Below are positions 14,001 through 23,999 of a stretch of 64,000 bases of DNA, in pieces. This DNA is from Apostichopus japonicus (taxonomy: Eukaryota; Echinodermata; Holothuroidea; Aspidochirotida; Stichopodidae), in assembly GCF_037975245.1 (NCBI RefSeq), contig NC_092579.1:24349166-24413165 (forward strand), read 5' to 3'. The notes beneath the pieces are model-generated. The model saw only the letters and a list, made by a program, of their open reading frames with translations. It did no database searches and was not told where the DNA came from. A program made the position numbers and the translations under genes. Within the stretch, counting starts at the first letter, position 1, and each line of letters begins with the position of its first letter.

Positions 14001-17000
14001 GTCTACTTTTGTGTTGCTTGTGAGATATTGACATACATGTTACATTAGGTAGTCTAGCCACTTCAATGAACCTATAATGTTTATAGGTCATTTCTCAAAA
14101 GTTAGAGTTGTTTAATGTAGAAATTTCACCTTGGCTGATGACAATTGGTCTATATTACATATATCACCTGTAGATCTCTTTGTCTGGGTTTATCATTTAA
14201 AGAGTGCTTACCTGTTCTCATCCTGCTGTGTGTTACTTTCTTCATTGACTTACTATAAAGAGAGCTCAGATTATTATGCAGGCATGATTGCTTTTTTTTT
14301 CTGAAAATGGTGATATCATATGTTGTGATGGGAGAGTGAAGGAAAAACGAAAGGATTATTGGTAGAAGCTTGGACCTGTGAACAATGAAGATTGTACTAA
14401 TATGATACTATATCATTTCCACATTTCATTATATCTTTCCATTTCAGATAATACTACGATGTGGGTCTTAATTATCTTTGTACCAATTGCGGCCCTTTGT
14501 GTTTTTGCCTTGCTGTATTGCCTTTCCAAACGTGGTCGGTACCGTAGAGTATCAAGCAGGGAAGGTAAGAGGAATTGCTTCGTCTTACTTATGTTAGTCT
14601 TTTTTTTATTGTAAACAGTTGAATCATCTACAAATATAAACATTAAGAAACATACGTAGTTGCCATGGGTAACACAGACAGAACTATTAGTATTGGTGCG
14701 ATATCATGATCCAAATCCCTGATCATTTGAAATCAAAATTATCAAAGTGTTAGGGCAAGTCATCTTGTCATCATCCACTTGTTCTAGGAATTAACTTTGA
14801 TTTCACGAATCACTTTAGCAATACAATGAAGACAAATCAAACTTAAACTTAATGCGAACTGTTCAGTTTGTAAGAAACATTCGGAAATGAGCATTATCTT
14901 TGCACTGGTCTGTAAAAGAGTGGATTCCCTTTTTAAACAAGCTTTTGTTCTGGTAATTATTCTGTTGCCTTTGAAGTTGCAATGACCAGGAAGCATTGGT
15001 ACAATTGTGTACAAAGTGTCCTATACTGTATCTCCATTAATGCAGCATAATTAAATGAAGCAGTGAGCAAACTGTAGAAGTAACAAACAGTTCCATTTGC
15101 AAGAGGTGCCTTCTGATACATGCTTACTGATCTCTGGCCTTCTGATACATGCTTACTGATCTCTGGCCTTCTGATACATGCTTACTGATCTCTGGCCTTC
15201 TGATACATGCTTACTGATCTCTGGCCTTCTGATACATGCTTACTGATCTCTGGCCTTCTGATACATGCTCACTGATCTCTGGCCTTCTGATACATGCTCA
15301 CTGATCTCTGGCCTTCTGATACATGCTCACTGATCTCTGGCCTTCTGATACATGCTCACTGATCTCTGGCCTTCTGATACATGCTCACTGATCTCTGGCC
15401 TTCTGATACATGCTCACTGATCTCTGGCCTTCTGATACATGCTCACTGATCCCTGGCCTTCTGATACATGCTCACTGATCTCTGGCCTTCTGATACATGC
15501 TCACTGATCCCTGGCCTTCTGATACATGCTCACTGATCTCTGGCCTTCTGATACATGCTCACTGATCTCTGGCCTTCTGATACATGCTCACTGATCTCTG
15601 GCCTTCTGATACATGCTCACTGATCTCTGGCCTTCTGATACATGCTCACTGATCTCTGGCCTTCTGATACATGCTCACTGATCTCTGGCCTTCTGATACA
15701 TGCTCACTGATCTCTGGCCTTCTGATACATGCTCACTGATCTCTGGCCTTCTGATACATGCTCACTGATCTCTGGCCTTCTGATACATGCTCACTGATCT
15801 CTGGCCTTCTGATACATGCTCACTGATCTCTGGCCTTCTGATACATGCTCACTGATCTCTGGCCTTCTGATACATGCTCACTGATCTCTGGCCTTCTGAT
15901 ACATTCTCACTGATCTCTGGCCTTCTGATACATGCTCACTGATCTCTGGCCTTCTGATACATGCTCACTGATCTCTGGCCTTCTGATACATGCTCACTGA
16001 TCTCTGGCCTTCTGATACATGCTCACTGATCTCTGGCCTTCTGATACATGCTCACTGATCTCTGGCCTTCTGATACATGCTCACTGATCTCTGGCCTTCT
16101 GATACATGCTCACTGATCTCTGGCCTTCTGATACATTCTCACTGATCTCTGGCCTTCTGATACATGCTCACTGATCTCTGGCCTTCTGATACATGCTTAC
16201 TGATCTCTGGCCTTCTGATACATGCTCACTGATCTCTGGCCTTCTGATACATGCTCACTGATATCTGGCCTTCTGATACATGCTCACTGATCTCTTGTCA
16301 GATTTACGATGGAAAAGTGGCTGGACAACGATAAGGGTGTTGGAAGATTGTGGAAATAAGATAATTAGAGACGACAAAGGAAATGAACATGTAGGAGTCG
16401 TAAACAATAGAGGGTGGTTTCTTTGTCGAAGAAATGTGGTCACCGTCTTTTCTGATCTCTCTCCATCAACACAATATTGTCTTGGAACACATCTAATGGA
16501 AACAGGTAGGCAGTTATTTATCATCATGCAAAACACTTCATATGAATATTATTCATTGTACTCAGTATAACAGAGAACAGCTTTTTTTCCCTGTGTTTGA
16601 TGACACCCCTCTGTGTTATAAGCATCCAATTAGCTAATTGTGAGTGATATAAGTCTTGTTATCAGATTAGGCATTCAGTGTCTTTCTTATTGTATTTAAT
16701 CTGCAGCAGGACCAACGTTCAGTAACCACAAGATTGAGCTCGATACTTACAAAGTGGATATCGCCTGGGAGGGGACTAAACCCTGTGCATATATAGTTCT
16801 TCAAAATAGTGAGAAAAACATAAAAAAAGAGAAACCAATCCACGGGCATTCATTCTCTATGTCACCTTTACCTCCGAATATGGAATTTAAAGTCTACTTA
16901 GAAGTTCAACGAAGTTCAACAGATTCTACAAGAACGTCCAAATACATCTGTACTGTTTCTAGCCCTGGTGAGTATCTGTGGTGGTTTCAATGAGTACAGG

Positions 17001-19447
17001 GATCTTTTATGGAGTCTATTATCCCTTTTTGACTAACATTAAGAACAGTTATCAACATTCAACAGCCCTAATGACAAATGTTGTTTCTTCATCTCTTCCA
17101 ACTCATTTATTGAATTCCCTTAGTAACTTGAATTAACTATTTTCTGTAGCAATACTTCAGTGCATGTGTTAAAAAAATTAAGCTATGTACCTTTAATGTA
17201 TGGGTGAAAAATGTATTATTCAAACTTATAGATATTCATGTTAGTTATTGCTTTTATGTGTAGATGTGGTTGTTCAACATGTTAGTTATTGTTTGTATGT
17301 GTAGATGTGGTTGTTTGAAGTTAGTTAATTATTTTTGCCAGATAACACCAGGTTTGCTTCTAAATAAAGTGAATGCTGGTGGTCTTTGATGTCATCCAGG
17401 CAAAATGCTTCACTTTACATTTGAAAGTTGCTGTGAAATCTCAGTGTCATGTGACACATAACACATTTGATTGCAATGTTATCTGAATTTGAAAATCCAT
17501 CTTAGAAATTATTGTTGGTATAAATATATTTCAATGTGTGTATATATGACTTGTTTTTTTTTTCTTGGTTCCCCTAACACCTCTCCCCCCCCCCCCCATT
17601 TCTATGATTGACAGTCAAACTCCACACAAAGCCATTTTAAAAGTCAAGTTACACTGTTGTAATATTGACTCCATCACTCATGGAAGAAAGATTTCAAATA
17701 TGAAGTGAAGCTTTGTCCTGATGACATTACAGACAATCCACTAGAATTCACTCCACTGAGAAACAAAAGGGCTTATGTGGCAAATATAATTGAATAGTAA
17801 CTTGTAAAGACAACCAAGCATTTGGTATAGATATGTTGCAAGACAAAACCATAACAATTCATTTCTTTCCAATACAATGTGTAGCAAGTGGTATGACAGA
17901 TATATAATAAATTAATAAAGGTCAACAAACCAGAAAAATTCCACTTCATGACCGGTTTTGTTGGGACTCTTCAGGCAAAGGTAGGAATCGAACCCCGGAC
18001 CTTGTATCACAGACCGAAGTCTGTACCAGTCAACCACAGTGATTCTACTGGAGTGTGAATGCGTATAAATTGGCTTTGAATAAATGTCCATCGAGTCCAT
18101 TGATTGGATGCCAACTCCTTAAAATTATTTCTTGTTTTTCTAGCTGTGAATTTTCACGTGACTTGTGAGGACAGGATACCATTTCTCTCTTGGGAGAATC
18201 TTTCCCCTGCCATGTCTCATTTACAACTCCGATGTTGCAACTGTGTTCAAACCGAGGACTGGTCTGAAGATCACCCTTCTATGAATGGTTCCAAGGAGCT
18301 TCCATGCCTACCATGGGGAGTAAAATGTCCCTTAAAAGTCACTGGGTCGTTCAATGGTAGCATTGGTATGGAATCTGATCACATTATTGCTACACTGGAC
18401 CATGAAACTATTGAACTGGGTATGTCTGTTGTCATTGTTTCTTAATCATTTCATGTTTGTTTAATTGCTAGAGAGAACTTGTAAGTCAGCCAAACATAGT
18501 TGTCAGATACCAACATAAAATGTCTTCTTCCTGCTTGAATCCCATATTACTGGAGAAGCAAGCTCAACCAATGTCTCTGCCTGGTATGAAAGAGATGTCT
18601 GTGATTAACAAATCTATAGGAAAAGCTAAGAAGTGAAAAAGCAAAAAAATGATTTTTTTTGAGAGATATCGTCATGTAAACAAGTTGGGATTTGTCATTT
18701 TACAAGCAAGGGTTAACTGCAAGGTTAAAGTTCCTTTGCTTTAGTTTGAATATTTTTCCTAATAAAGTAAACAGTATTGTTGCTGAATGAAACAATGTTA
18801 AAACCTTCACATTGAAGCATCACCTCATCAAACTCACCTCTAGCTATAAAATCACCTTAATATGTCATGTCATTCTTTTTCTTTGTTACTACCAGCCCTG
18901 TCATGTGACTTGATCGTAGAAACTCGTACATTTTAAGGTTTGAGTTTTTTTTGTCAAATATAACAATAAAAAGATAAATAAAAAGATAAATATAACAATA
19001 AAAAGATAAAGAGAATTTTTTTTTTTTTTTCCAGATGATATGAGCTGTTCAGCAAATCTTGACGTTTTCTTAAAGTTGAGTGTAAAGGAAAAAGACGATG
19101 TTGTGATTGCCATGGTGCCTTGTAAAGATGCAGTGAAGGTTCTTTGTGGGCTGCTGCATTATTCAGACAGTGATATAGATGTTATCCTCAGCAGATCTAA
19201 TTACAGAAAAGAACGTGTTATCGAAATCTTTGATAAGGTAGAATTACATACAATAACACTTTTGACATTCCTCCGTGAGCTGCAGAGATTAATTAAAGCA
19301 ATGAAGCCAAGTAGTGGATCAAGAAATGACGATACTAAAAATTTATTGAGACTTATTGAAACTCTTGTTAAGAATATCCACCCGCACGAAAAGTGTTCAA
19401 ATTGTAGTGAAGTTGTCAGAAGTAGCAACCATCTTGTGAATTGCTAA
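1907..19447 (+). CDS. Transmembrane semaphorin (3' part of gene, 15 exons; N-terminus outside window)
   Basis: Joined exons: 1907-2061, 2609-2673, 3593-3722, 4370-4442, 5957-6107, 7004-7172, 7828-8032, 11473-11550, 12739-12767, 13037-13195, 14448-14564, 16302-16505, 16707-16967, 18144-18419, 19035-19447. I built them by hand; every junction has GT/AG sites and matching phase, giving 827 residues. Seen: sema-domain motifs (FFFHE, like the family YFFFRE; SAVCMIESKDIREVF; VIFIGTEDGRLLK), a PSI cysteine module with CEQDPFCIW (family pattern C..RDPYCAW), a Thr/Lys-rich stalk, a transmembrane helix at about residues 409-432 followed by basic residues, then about 395 more residues. Semaphorins are plexin-binding guidance proteins at the cell surface. 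No Ig domain follows PSI, as in class 1/6 semaphorins. The sema and PSI assignment is firm. Whether the exons from 16302 on belong to the same gene rests on phase only. The first exons of the sema domain must lie left of the window. Confidence 0.8.
2609..2673 (+). CDS. Semaphorin exon b (sema YFFFRE strand)
   Basis: Acceptor tgcccag and donor gag|gtatgt. In phase it reads PQLLGSFSENTSAWLVFFFHE. The FFFHE end is the counterpart of the very conserved semaphorin YFFFRE motif. It is too short (65 nt) to be seen as an ORF by itself. Confidence 0.8.
3010..3134. repeat. Fold-back (hairpin) element, about 125 bp
   Basis: The left arm (tttatcgcagg, then a G run, ttata, catgg, ggatgcac) is mirrored by the right arm (gtgcatcc, catgag, tataccc, ctgtgataaa). 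The loop is at cggccttcggcc. Arms of about 60 bp with mismatches. Confidence 0.7.
3593..3722 (+). CDS. Semaphorin exon c (sema domain)
   Basis: Acceptor cttccag and donor g|gttagt. It continues from the previous exon in phase 0. IGKICMKESQ corresponds to the family R[VI]ARVCKND strand, and DWRSYQKAFL to W.SFLKARL. Confidence 0.8.
4370..4442 (+). CDS. Semaphorin exon d (sema domain)
   Basis: Acceptor acacag, donor gg|gtaaga. It reads EAVQLYDFSLPPNMSMYFAI in phase, like the family LQDVFLLP...VYGVF blade strand. 73 nt. Confidence 0.75.
4605..5612. repeat. Satellite, unit about 135 bp, 7 copies, with palindromes
   Basis: The phrase gagttcatgattgttatgaa recurs at spacings of about 134-140 bp from 4696 to 5517. 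Each unit has palindromic parts: tcatgatt...aatcatga, atgagt-tg-actcat, and gtttgaac...gttcaaac. It lies in the intron between sema exons d and e. Confidence 0.85.
5957..6107 (+). CDS. Semaphorin exon e (sema domain, SAVC motif)
   Basis: Acceptor tgctag and donor cgt|gtgagt. SAVCMIESKDIREVF is a clear match to the semaphorin SAVC.Y...DI..VF signature. The exon ends in TASGR, which joins CGF in the next exon like the family RPG.C. Confidence 0.85.
6108..7003. other. Intron sequence
   Basis: Apart from a dispersed repeat at about 6700-6790 (gtggaggtcaaggtcaatag and aaaaccttgtaaacatgata) nothing is recognisable. Confidence 0.4.
7004..7172 (+). CDS. Semaphorin exon f (sema domain)
   Basis: Acceptor ggtctag, donor g|gttggt. 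It contains WLQDHPLMSDQV (family F...HPLMD..V) and VLHKVIFIGT (family YDVLFLGT). Confidence 0.85.
7828..8032 (+). CDS. Semaphorin exon g (end of sema domain, start of PSI)
   Basis: Acceptor ttcacag, donor tg|gtgagt. Begins EDGRLLKFTLDG, completing the GT.DG.VLK motif, and continues with ILNVSTSDGLHHQLGLQNC, the final blade before the PSI cysteines. Confidence 0.85.
8540..9320. mobile_element. Non-autonomous DNA transposon (hAT-like), 781 bp
   Basis: Perfect 15-bp terminal inverted repeats: catgggcggcgatcc at 8540-8554 and its complement at 9306-9320. They are flanked by an 8-bp direct repeat ctgagtga (8532-8539 and 9321-9328). An 8-bp duplication fits the hAT superfamily. The interior has no transposase; its only ORFs are short and unrecognised. 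It sits in the intron before the PSI exon. Confidence 0.9.
9329..10599. other. Intron sequence
   Basis: No exon or identifiable element seen; small shadow ORFs only. Confidence 0.35.
10600..11230. repeat. Cluster of inverted and direct repeats
   Basis: An inverted pair lies at 10708-10726 (agcactcgtattgtcagta) and 10778-10796. A related copy in opposite orientation follows at about 11041-11130 (agcacttgcactgacagta, gaacagttcctaacc, tatctgatagaaa). The phrase catgaatattcata also recurs. It is probably a degraded inverted-repeat transposon. Confidence 0.55.
11473..11550 (+). CDS. Semaphorin exon h (PSI domain)
   Basis: Acceptor cctcccag, donor ag|gtaaaa. With the split Cys codon it reads CICEQDPFCIWSINRVEC, the PSI cysteine pattern C.C...DP.C.W.....C that follows sema domains. 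The 3.4-kb intron before it contains a small DNA transposon. Confidence 0.85.
12597..12728 (+). repeat. Local duplication (2 copies, about 56 bp) before the micro-exon
   Basis: ttcactagtcccacatatca ... ctcataaacgccttctttct at 12597-12652 is repeated with changes at about 12672-12728. The second copy supplies the pyrimidine tract of the micro-exon acceptor. Confidence 0.7.
12739..12767 (+). CDS. Semaphorin micro-exon (29 nt)
   Basis: Acceptor cctacag, donor g|gtaagt. Encodes SQPVSKKQCEG with split end codons. It is supported only by good splice sites and by restoring phase between the PSI exon (phase 2 end) and the stalk exon (phase 1 start). Confidence 0.6.
12897..12984. repeat. (AATG)n microsatellite
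   Basis: About 21 uninterrupted copies of a tetranucleotide, immediately before the stalk exon acceptor. Confidence 0.95.
13037..13195 (+). CDS. Semaphorin exon: Thr/Lys-rich stalk
   Basis: Acceptor cttacag, donor g|gtaaat. It encodes a low-complexity juxtamembrane stalk (TTTITTVDVTKAKTTVKPTK), a likely O-glycosylated spacer between PSI and the membrane. Confidence 0.75.
13196..14447. other. Intron sequence
   Basis: No element or exon recognised; the open frames here are short and overlap on both strands. Confidence 0.35.
14448..14564 (+). CDS. Semaphorin exon: transmembrane helix
   Basis: Acceptor atttcag, donor g|gtaaga. MWVLIIFVPIAALCVFALLY is an obvious single transmembrane segment, followed by CLSKRGRYRR. 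The basic stop-transfer run gives type I topology with the downstream part cytoplasmic. Confidence 0.85.
15109..16297. repeat. 29-bp minisatellite, about 41 copies
   Basis: The unit is ccttctgatacatgctcact plus gatctctgg. The first five or so units carry tgcttactga and most later ones tgctcactga. Very few other changes occur, so the array is young or homogenised. It fills the intron between the transmembrane exon and the tail, and its last unit diverges into the tail exon acceptor. Confidence 0.97.
16302..16505 (+). CDS. Tail exon 1 (beta-sandwich-like, unrecognised)
   Basis: Acceptor tcttgtcag lies within the last, diverged unit of the 29-bp minisatellite; donor g|gtaggc. Phase 1 to phase 1. 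It contains SDLSPSTQYCL, resembling the fibronectin type III L.P.T.Y motif. I do not recognise the family. Phase fits the transmembrane exon upstream, but a separate gene starting inside the intron cannot be excluded. Confidence 0.65.
16707..16967 (+). CDS. Tail exon 2 (beta-sandwich-like) with tandem NAGNAG acceptor
   Basis: The acceptor is gcagcag: splicing after the first AG (exon from 16707) adds an Ala codon, and splicing after the second (from 16710) removes it; both keep frame. Donor g|gtgagt. SPLPPNMEFKVYLEV again resembles a fibronectin III strand motif. Function unknown. Confidence 0.65.
17233..17320. repeat. Short tandem duplication (about 45 bp, 2 copies)
   Basis: catgttagttattg ... 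tatgtgtagatgtggttgtt occurs twice in succession. Confidence 0.75.
17935..18060 (-). mobile_element. tRNA-derived SINE (or tRNA relic), minus strand
   Basis: On the minus strand there is a perfect RNA polymerase III B box ggttcgattcc (complement of 17984-17994) preceded, 32 bp away, by an A-box-like tggttgactgg (complement of 18026-18036). The cloverleaf is degraded, so this is not a functional tRNA gene. Confidence 0.6.
18144..18419 (+). CDS. Tail exon 3 (Cys-rich segment)
   Basis: Acceptor tttttctag, donor g|gtatgt, phase 1-1. It encodes CEDRIPFLSWENLSP then RCCNCVQTEDW and a PCLPWGVKCPL stretch. The several cysteines are unusual for a cytosolic tail. No family recognised. Confidence 0.65.
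19035..19447 (+). CDS. Terminal exon: helical, death-fold-like C-terminus
   Basis: Acceptor tttttttccag; stop TAA at 19445-19447. Residues from about 720 (CKDAVKVLCGLL, SDSDIDVILSRS, VIEIFDKVELH, TLLTFLRELQRL) have the amphipathic helix spacing of death-fold domains (Death or CARD type). This is a weak pattern judgement, not a firm match. It ends with KCSNCSEVV and a C-terminal Cys. Confidence 0.65.
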
Positions 19448-22215
19448 CAGCAATTGACACGGGAATATGTAAGAAACGAAGTACTCAGCGGTTTTAGGTT
19501 TGCTTAAATGTCAAACCAGTTTGCTTGGACATAAAGATTTCAATAATCCTAAACAGTGATTATATGATAAATCTGGATTAGCTATGAAAACTTAACTGCT
19601 CTTAAGTTTTCAGCCCCTGAGGAAAAATAATGTGCAATATTTGTGGTGGACTGTTCCATTCTATATTCTCATTAGCATGAAGTTCCTTAAGTGGACATCA
19701 TCCAATTCTTATAATGAGGAAAAAAGGCCGAAATGTTGAATGTTTGGTTTGTTGTTAAATATGTTTAATATGCAAAGTTGTCTAGTGTAAGACATTCTAA
19801 GATTCCATTGGATACCTTAATTACTCATGAATTAATGTTCATTTGGTGAAGAAATCTTGAAGGATATTTTAATTTTGTATTTTGCCATCTTACTGTTAGT
19901 TAAAAAGTAAACACTTTACAATGAATCTGCTGTTCACACACCTGCTGGTGAGATTGCTACAAAAAAAAAATGCCAGTGGTTATTGAATTTTGACAAGAGA
20001 AATTCTGGTCCATAGTAAAATATACATGCAAGCTGTCAACAGTTTTAGCAGATTCTACCAGGCTGAAAATAAAAGGCCTACTATGACCACTGCTATATAC
20101 TATTAATCTGTAAAAGCTCACTGCTATGGCAAGGAGCTGTTACTGAGGAAGTGTCAGACTCAATATTGTAGTACAACCAATGTGAGTTTTTTAAGCATCA
20201 AGTAATTTTGCAATTTTCTTGGATTGTTTATATCTCTATTGAATTCTGAATGGAATGGCCCATGATGGAAAAGCTGTCTAGTTTTTTTGATTTGACACTC
20301 TTTTAGTGAAAACATGTTGTTGAAAAACTTTTTTCTCATATTTTTTGTAAAAGTAATGTGATTGTTTGTAAATATTACTGGTCTATATACCAACAAATCC
20401 TAGTCCACACTGAAAGGGCCCATAATATGCAAGACTTGAACATTTTCCTCAACATATCACTGCTGTGTATAACATTTGCCATATAGAGCTGCCCAATGTA
20501 ACAATATTCAAACTTTTATTCAAATTCAACTCATGAAAATTGACTCACAAGAACTGGACATGTTATTGTTCTCATTGTGGTAATCTAAACAACAATTTGT
20601 TTGTTTAATAACAGTTGTTACAAATGCTACAATGTAGCAATTTCATGTGTGTTGTTTGTCAAGGATAACTTAATATATTAATTTTGCTCTGGATTCAAGT
20701 TTATTGATCTCATAAGTACTTATCATAGTTTAATATCAGATTTTGCACATGATGCAGAGCATTGCCATGCTAAAATTTTTCATATCATTTCTAGCATTGC
20801 GTAATGTTGTTGCAGAGAAACAGGATTCAGGGTCTTATTGTCAATGTTTACTCTCTTGCCACTATTCAGCATTTATCCTCTCTCCTTTGTATAAAATACT
20901 CTAGTTTCTTCGTCATTTTGTAAGACTTTCATCGATGACATATAGAATGTTGATCTCTTTTGATCTGGTTGAATGTTCATAATTATGACTTGTATCATTT
21001 TTTAACTGATGAACTACCCAATGAATACATCATTTATCTGCTTTGTTTTGATAGTGATTCTAAATGTAAACATCTGTAATACATTAGTGTGAGTATAATT
21101 ATTGTACACTATTAAAAATGTTTGTATCATATCTTGAAAAGGCAAATATGAAAACATATTTTGCATTCTTGTTTTCATTTTTAGAAGCAAATTGGCAACA
21201 CCTTTACAAAACTTGACAGATTGGAAAAGTTAAATGTTTTCTGTAATATCATGTTTGTAATACAGCTATACATGGAGTGGAATAAGTGTGATTTTGTAAT
21301 GTTAATTCAAATGAAGTAAGCTGCCTATTGGTTTGTTGCCAAGTGTGCCTTCAAGCAAGAGTATAGTAGTTGTGTTTTATGCACCACAATGTATAAAATG
21401 GTCAGGTGCAGGTCATTTCTTTATAACAAGTTTACTTTTCAAGACTTCTCTCCTTTACAATGTTAGAAATGATGCAAGAAATGCAACACTTGTTTACTGT
21501 CAGCTGTTCAGGTCAGGCCTCATAGTTGATGTTCATCCATTTTGCATTTATGTATATTTCTTCTTTAACTCACAGACAACATAACAGTGATTACCTAAGG
21601 AAGCATTGGAATGCCATTTTGCCTGATTTAAGTTTCAAATGCTTTGTAAGCAGCTGGGTATTTCATTCCATGATTTGAGACCATAAAGTCCTACCACTGT
21701 TGGCGTGATTGCTTGTGTTATAGACGTGTTAAATTTAAAGGGGATGTTCTCGTCATCAAAAAGCAGGCTGACCATTCAAAACAATTGTTGTAAACTATCT
21801 AGCCAAACATGCACTGAAGGAATATTCCATTTCCTGAAGTAATTAAAGCTTATTTGACAGAATAAGTCACCTTCAAAAAAACTATATCTACAGCGTGGGC
21901 CAACATATTACAATCAAATTTTGACTATTGACTGTGGAACATTTTAGGTTTGTTAGAATATTCCTTTCAAGCATGTTTTGATAGATAGCTCAAATTCTTA
22001 CACTTATGAGTTGCTGATGTAAAGGGTAATTTCTTCAAAACTAAAGGTGTTACTGAAACATGATCTGCACCTATCTTTAATATCAAATTTATTCAACTCA
22101 GCTTGGTTCTTTCATCGAAGTGCTTTCATAAATCTCGAAAATTGTTTTTACTAATTGTAAAAAATGTTACAAATTTTTCTTTTGTCAGTAATAAATGTAC
22201 TTAAACTGAAATAAA
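19448..22215 (+). other. Probable 3' UTR of the semaphorin transcript
   Basis: AT-rich sequence with no credible coding exon. AATAAA signals lie at 22190-22195 and 22210-22215. A long UTR is inferred from these; earlier polyadenylation is possible. Confidence 0.35.
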
Positions 22216-23075
22216 CACTGTAATTTCATTATCATTTTATGATCATTCTTTAGTCTTTGCAGAAGGCAAAATGTTGGTGAGATCTACGGCGGTAGTGACT
22301 ACCAAATGATTAATTAGTCAGGCCAACTTAGATTTACACAAAAGGTTAAGTGGTAATATATTCAAATTTCCACGAATGATTCAGGAAGAGGAATTTAACC
22401 TCTATGGGAGCATATTATAATGGAGGGGGTGCCCTGGGTCATTGAAGTCATCTCCTTTGTAGGGGATTTGGGGGTCCAACCCCAGAGTAAAAAAATAAAC
22501 TTGAAGACGTCAAATGGTACATTCTGAGGAATATTTGCACACGCCACTGATTTTATTTGCCAAACTTATAGAAAGCATGAACGGAAATCATGAGAAATGA
22601 CAAACCTACAGGAAAGTACCATATTTCTTCTACATACAAACAGATAAATGTAGCAGGATGATTTAAGCCAAGATAATGCCAGATTTTTTATTTCTTGCCA
22701 AAGGCAACAGGAATCAATATGATCAGATGATGGTATGTTTTTGTGTATATATGACCAAACTTGTAAACATACAGCTCGTCATGAAGATTGTGACGTTTTC
22801 CGAGAAAATTAGTCAAAGAGGGCGTGTAAAAGTTTATGAAGGCGATGGTCCATCATATTTGTCAGGGTAGATTCATGATCGCTCAGTTTTTCGGGAAGGA
22901 ATTGCTATAAAATTGACTAAAATAGAAAAATTAATTCCACAATATCGACAAATGTTACCTAATGTCAGCAAATAATGATTGAAATCATCAATGCAATGAG
23001 TGATTTCTCAAATGATGTAGTGATTACCAATTCACGTATGAAAGTCACACTGTTCACAACACAGAATGTATTCGG
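22216..23075. other. Intergenic sequence with repeat leader
   Basis: It contains a ttgccaaaggcaa dispersed repeat (about 22690) and, at about 22863-22910, a block (tagattcatgatcgctcagt ... tcgggaaggaattg) also found at 62085-62122. Both copies precede a 21-bp-period array. Confidence 0.5.
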
Positions 23076-23079
23076 TCAT

Positions 23080-23960
23080 AAGAAACCAGGATTATCGACT
23101 GATAAACCTGGAATATCTACTGAAAATCTGGGTTTTTCAACCATAAACCTGGATTATTGCTCGAAAACCTGGAATGTCGCTGTTAACCATCATTAAAAGA
23201 AAAGCTGGATTATCACTGGAAAATCCAGGTTTATCGGTTGAAAATAAAGGGTAAACAGAAACAAACCTGGACTATCAATTAAAAAACCTAGATTATTGGG
23301 ACAAAACGTGGATCATCATTGATAAACTTGGATTATCTATTGAAAAACCTGGATCATCGTTCGATAAACTGTTTATCAAACAATATTCCAATTTATTGCA
23401 GAAAATTGAGGTTTATACTAGTAAGAAAAGCCAGGTTTATCAGCGATAAACTTGGACTATCGGTTTCAAAATCTTGGATTTTAACTCGATTAACCTGGGT
23501 TAACATTTGATAAACTTGGATTTTCGACTAATAAACCTGCAATTTTGACTGATAATCCAAGTTTATTGCTAATAAACCTGGATTGTCTTTCAAAACACCG
23601 GGATTATCCATTCAAAACGGATACTGGCAAAAATCCTGGATTTTCAAAAGATAATCCAAACGATATTCCAGGTAAACTGGTGAAAATCCAGGGTTTTTGA
23701 CCAATAGTTCAGCCTGGTTTTTCGCCGATAATGCAGGTTTTCCCACTGATATACCAGGTTCACCTGTTGGAAAACATGGCAACTGATAGCCTAATTCAAG
23801 TTTTTCTTGAAATTACTGGTTTTTAAATGATAATCAAAGTTTTTCGCGCACAATGTTCGATATTCATCCGGTAATTCAGGTTTATCTACCGATAACCCAG
23901 ATTATCGGTTGATTTTCCCCGTTTATTGGTCGATAATCCTGTTTCTTCGACCGATAAATT
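23080..23960. repeat. Degenerate 21-bp-period array, inverted about its middle
   Basis: Successive 21-bp units in the left half carry aacctggattatc. From about 23620 rightward most units carry the complementary form gataatccaggttt. Conservation is confined to the short core; flanking bases vary. The left part translates as a heptad-like pattern only because 21 is a multiple of three. Confidence 0.75.
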
Positions 23961-23999
23961 TGGAATACCGAATTAATCTGCAGTTGGCTTGCCATAGAC

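Noticed and set aside
15109-16297. CRISPR-like array
   Set aside because: Units are contiguous 29-bp repeats with no spacers, in an intron of a eukaryotic gene; it is a minisatellite.
17984-18036. Functional tRNA gene
   Set aside because: Polymerase III boxes are visible but the stems do not form a proper cloverleaf; SINE or relic is more likely.
22975-23196. Heptad-repeat protein (KPGLSTD/KPGISTE pattern)
   Set aside because: The pattern arises from the 21-bp DNA repeat, which continues past stop codons and reverses orientation.
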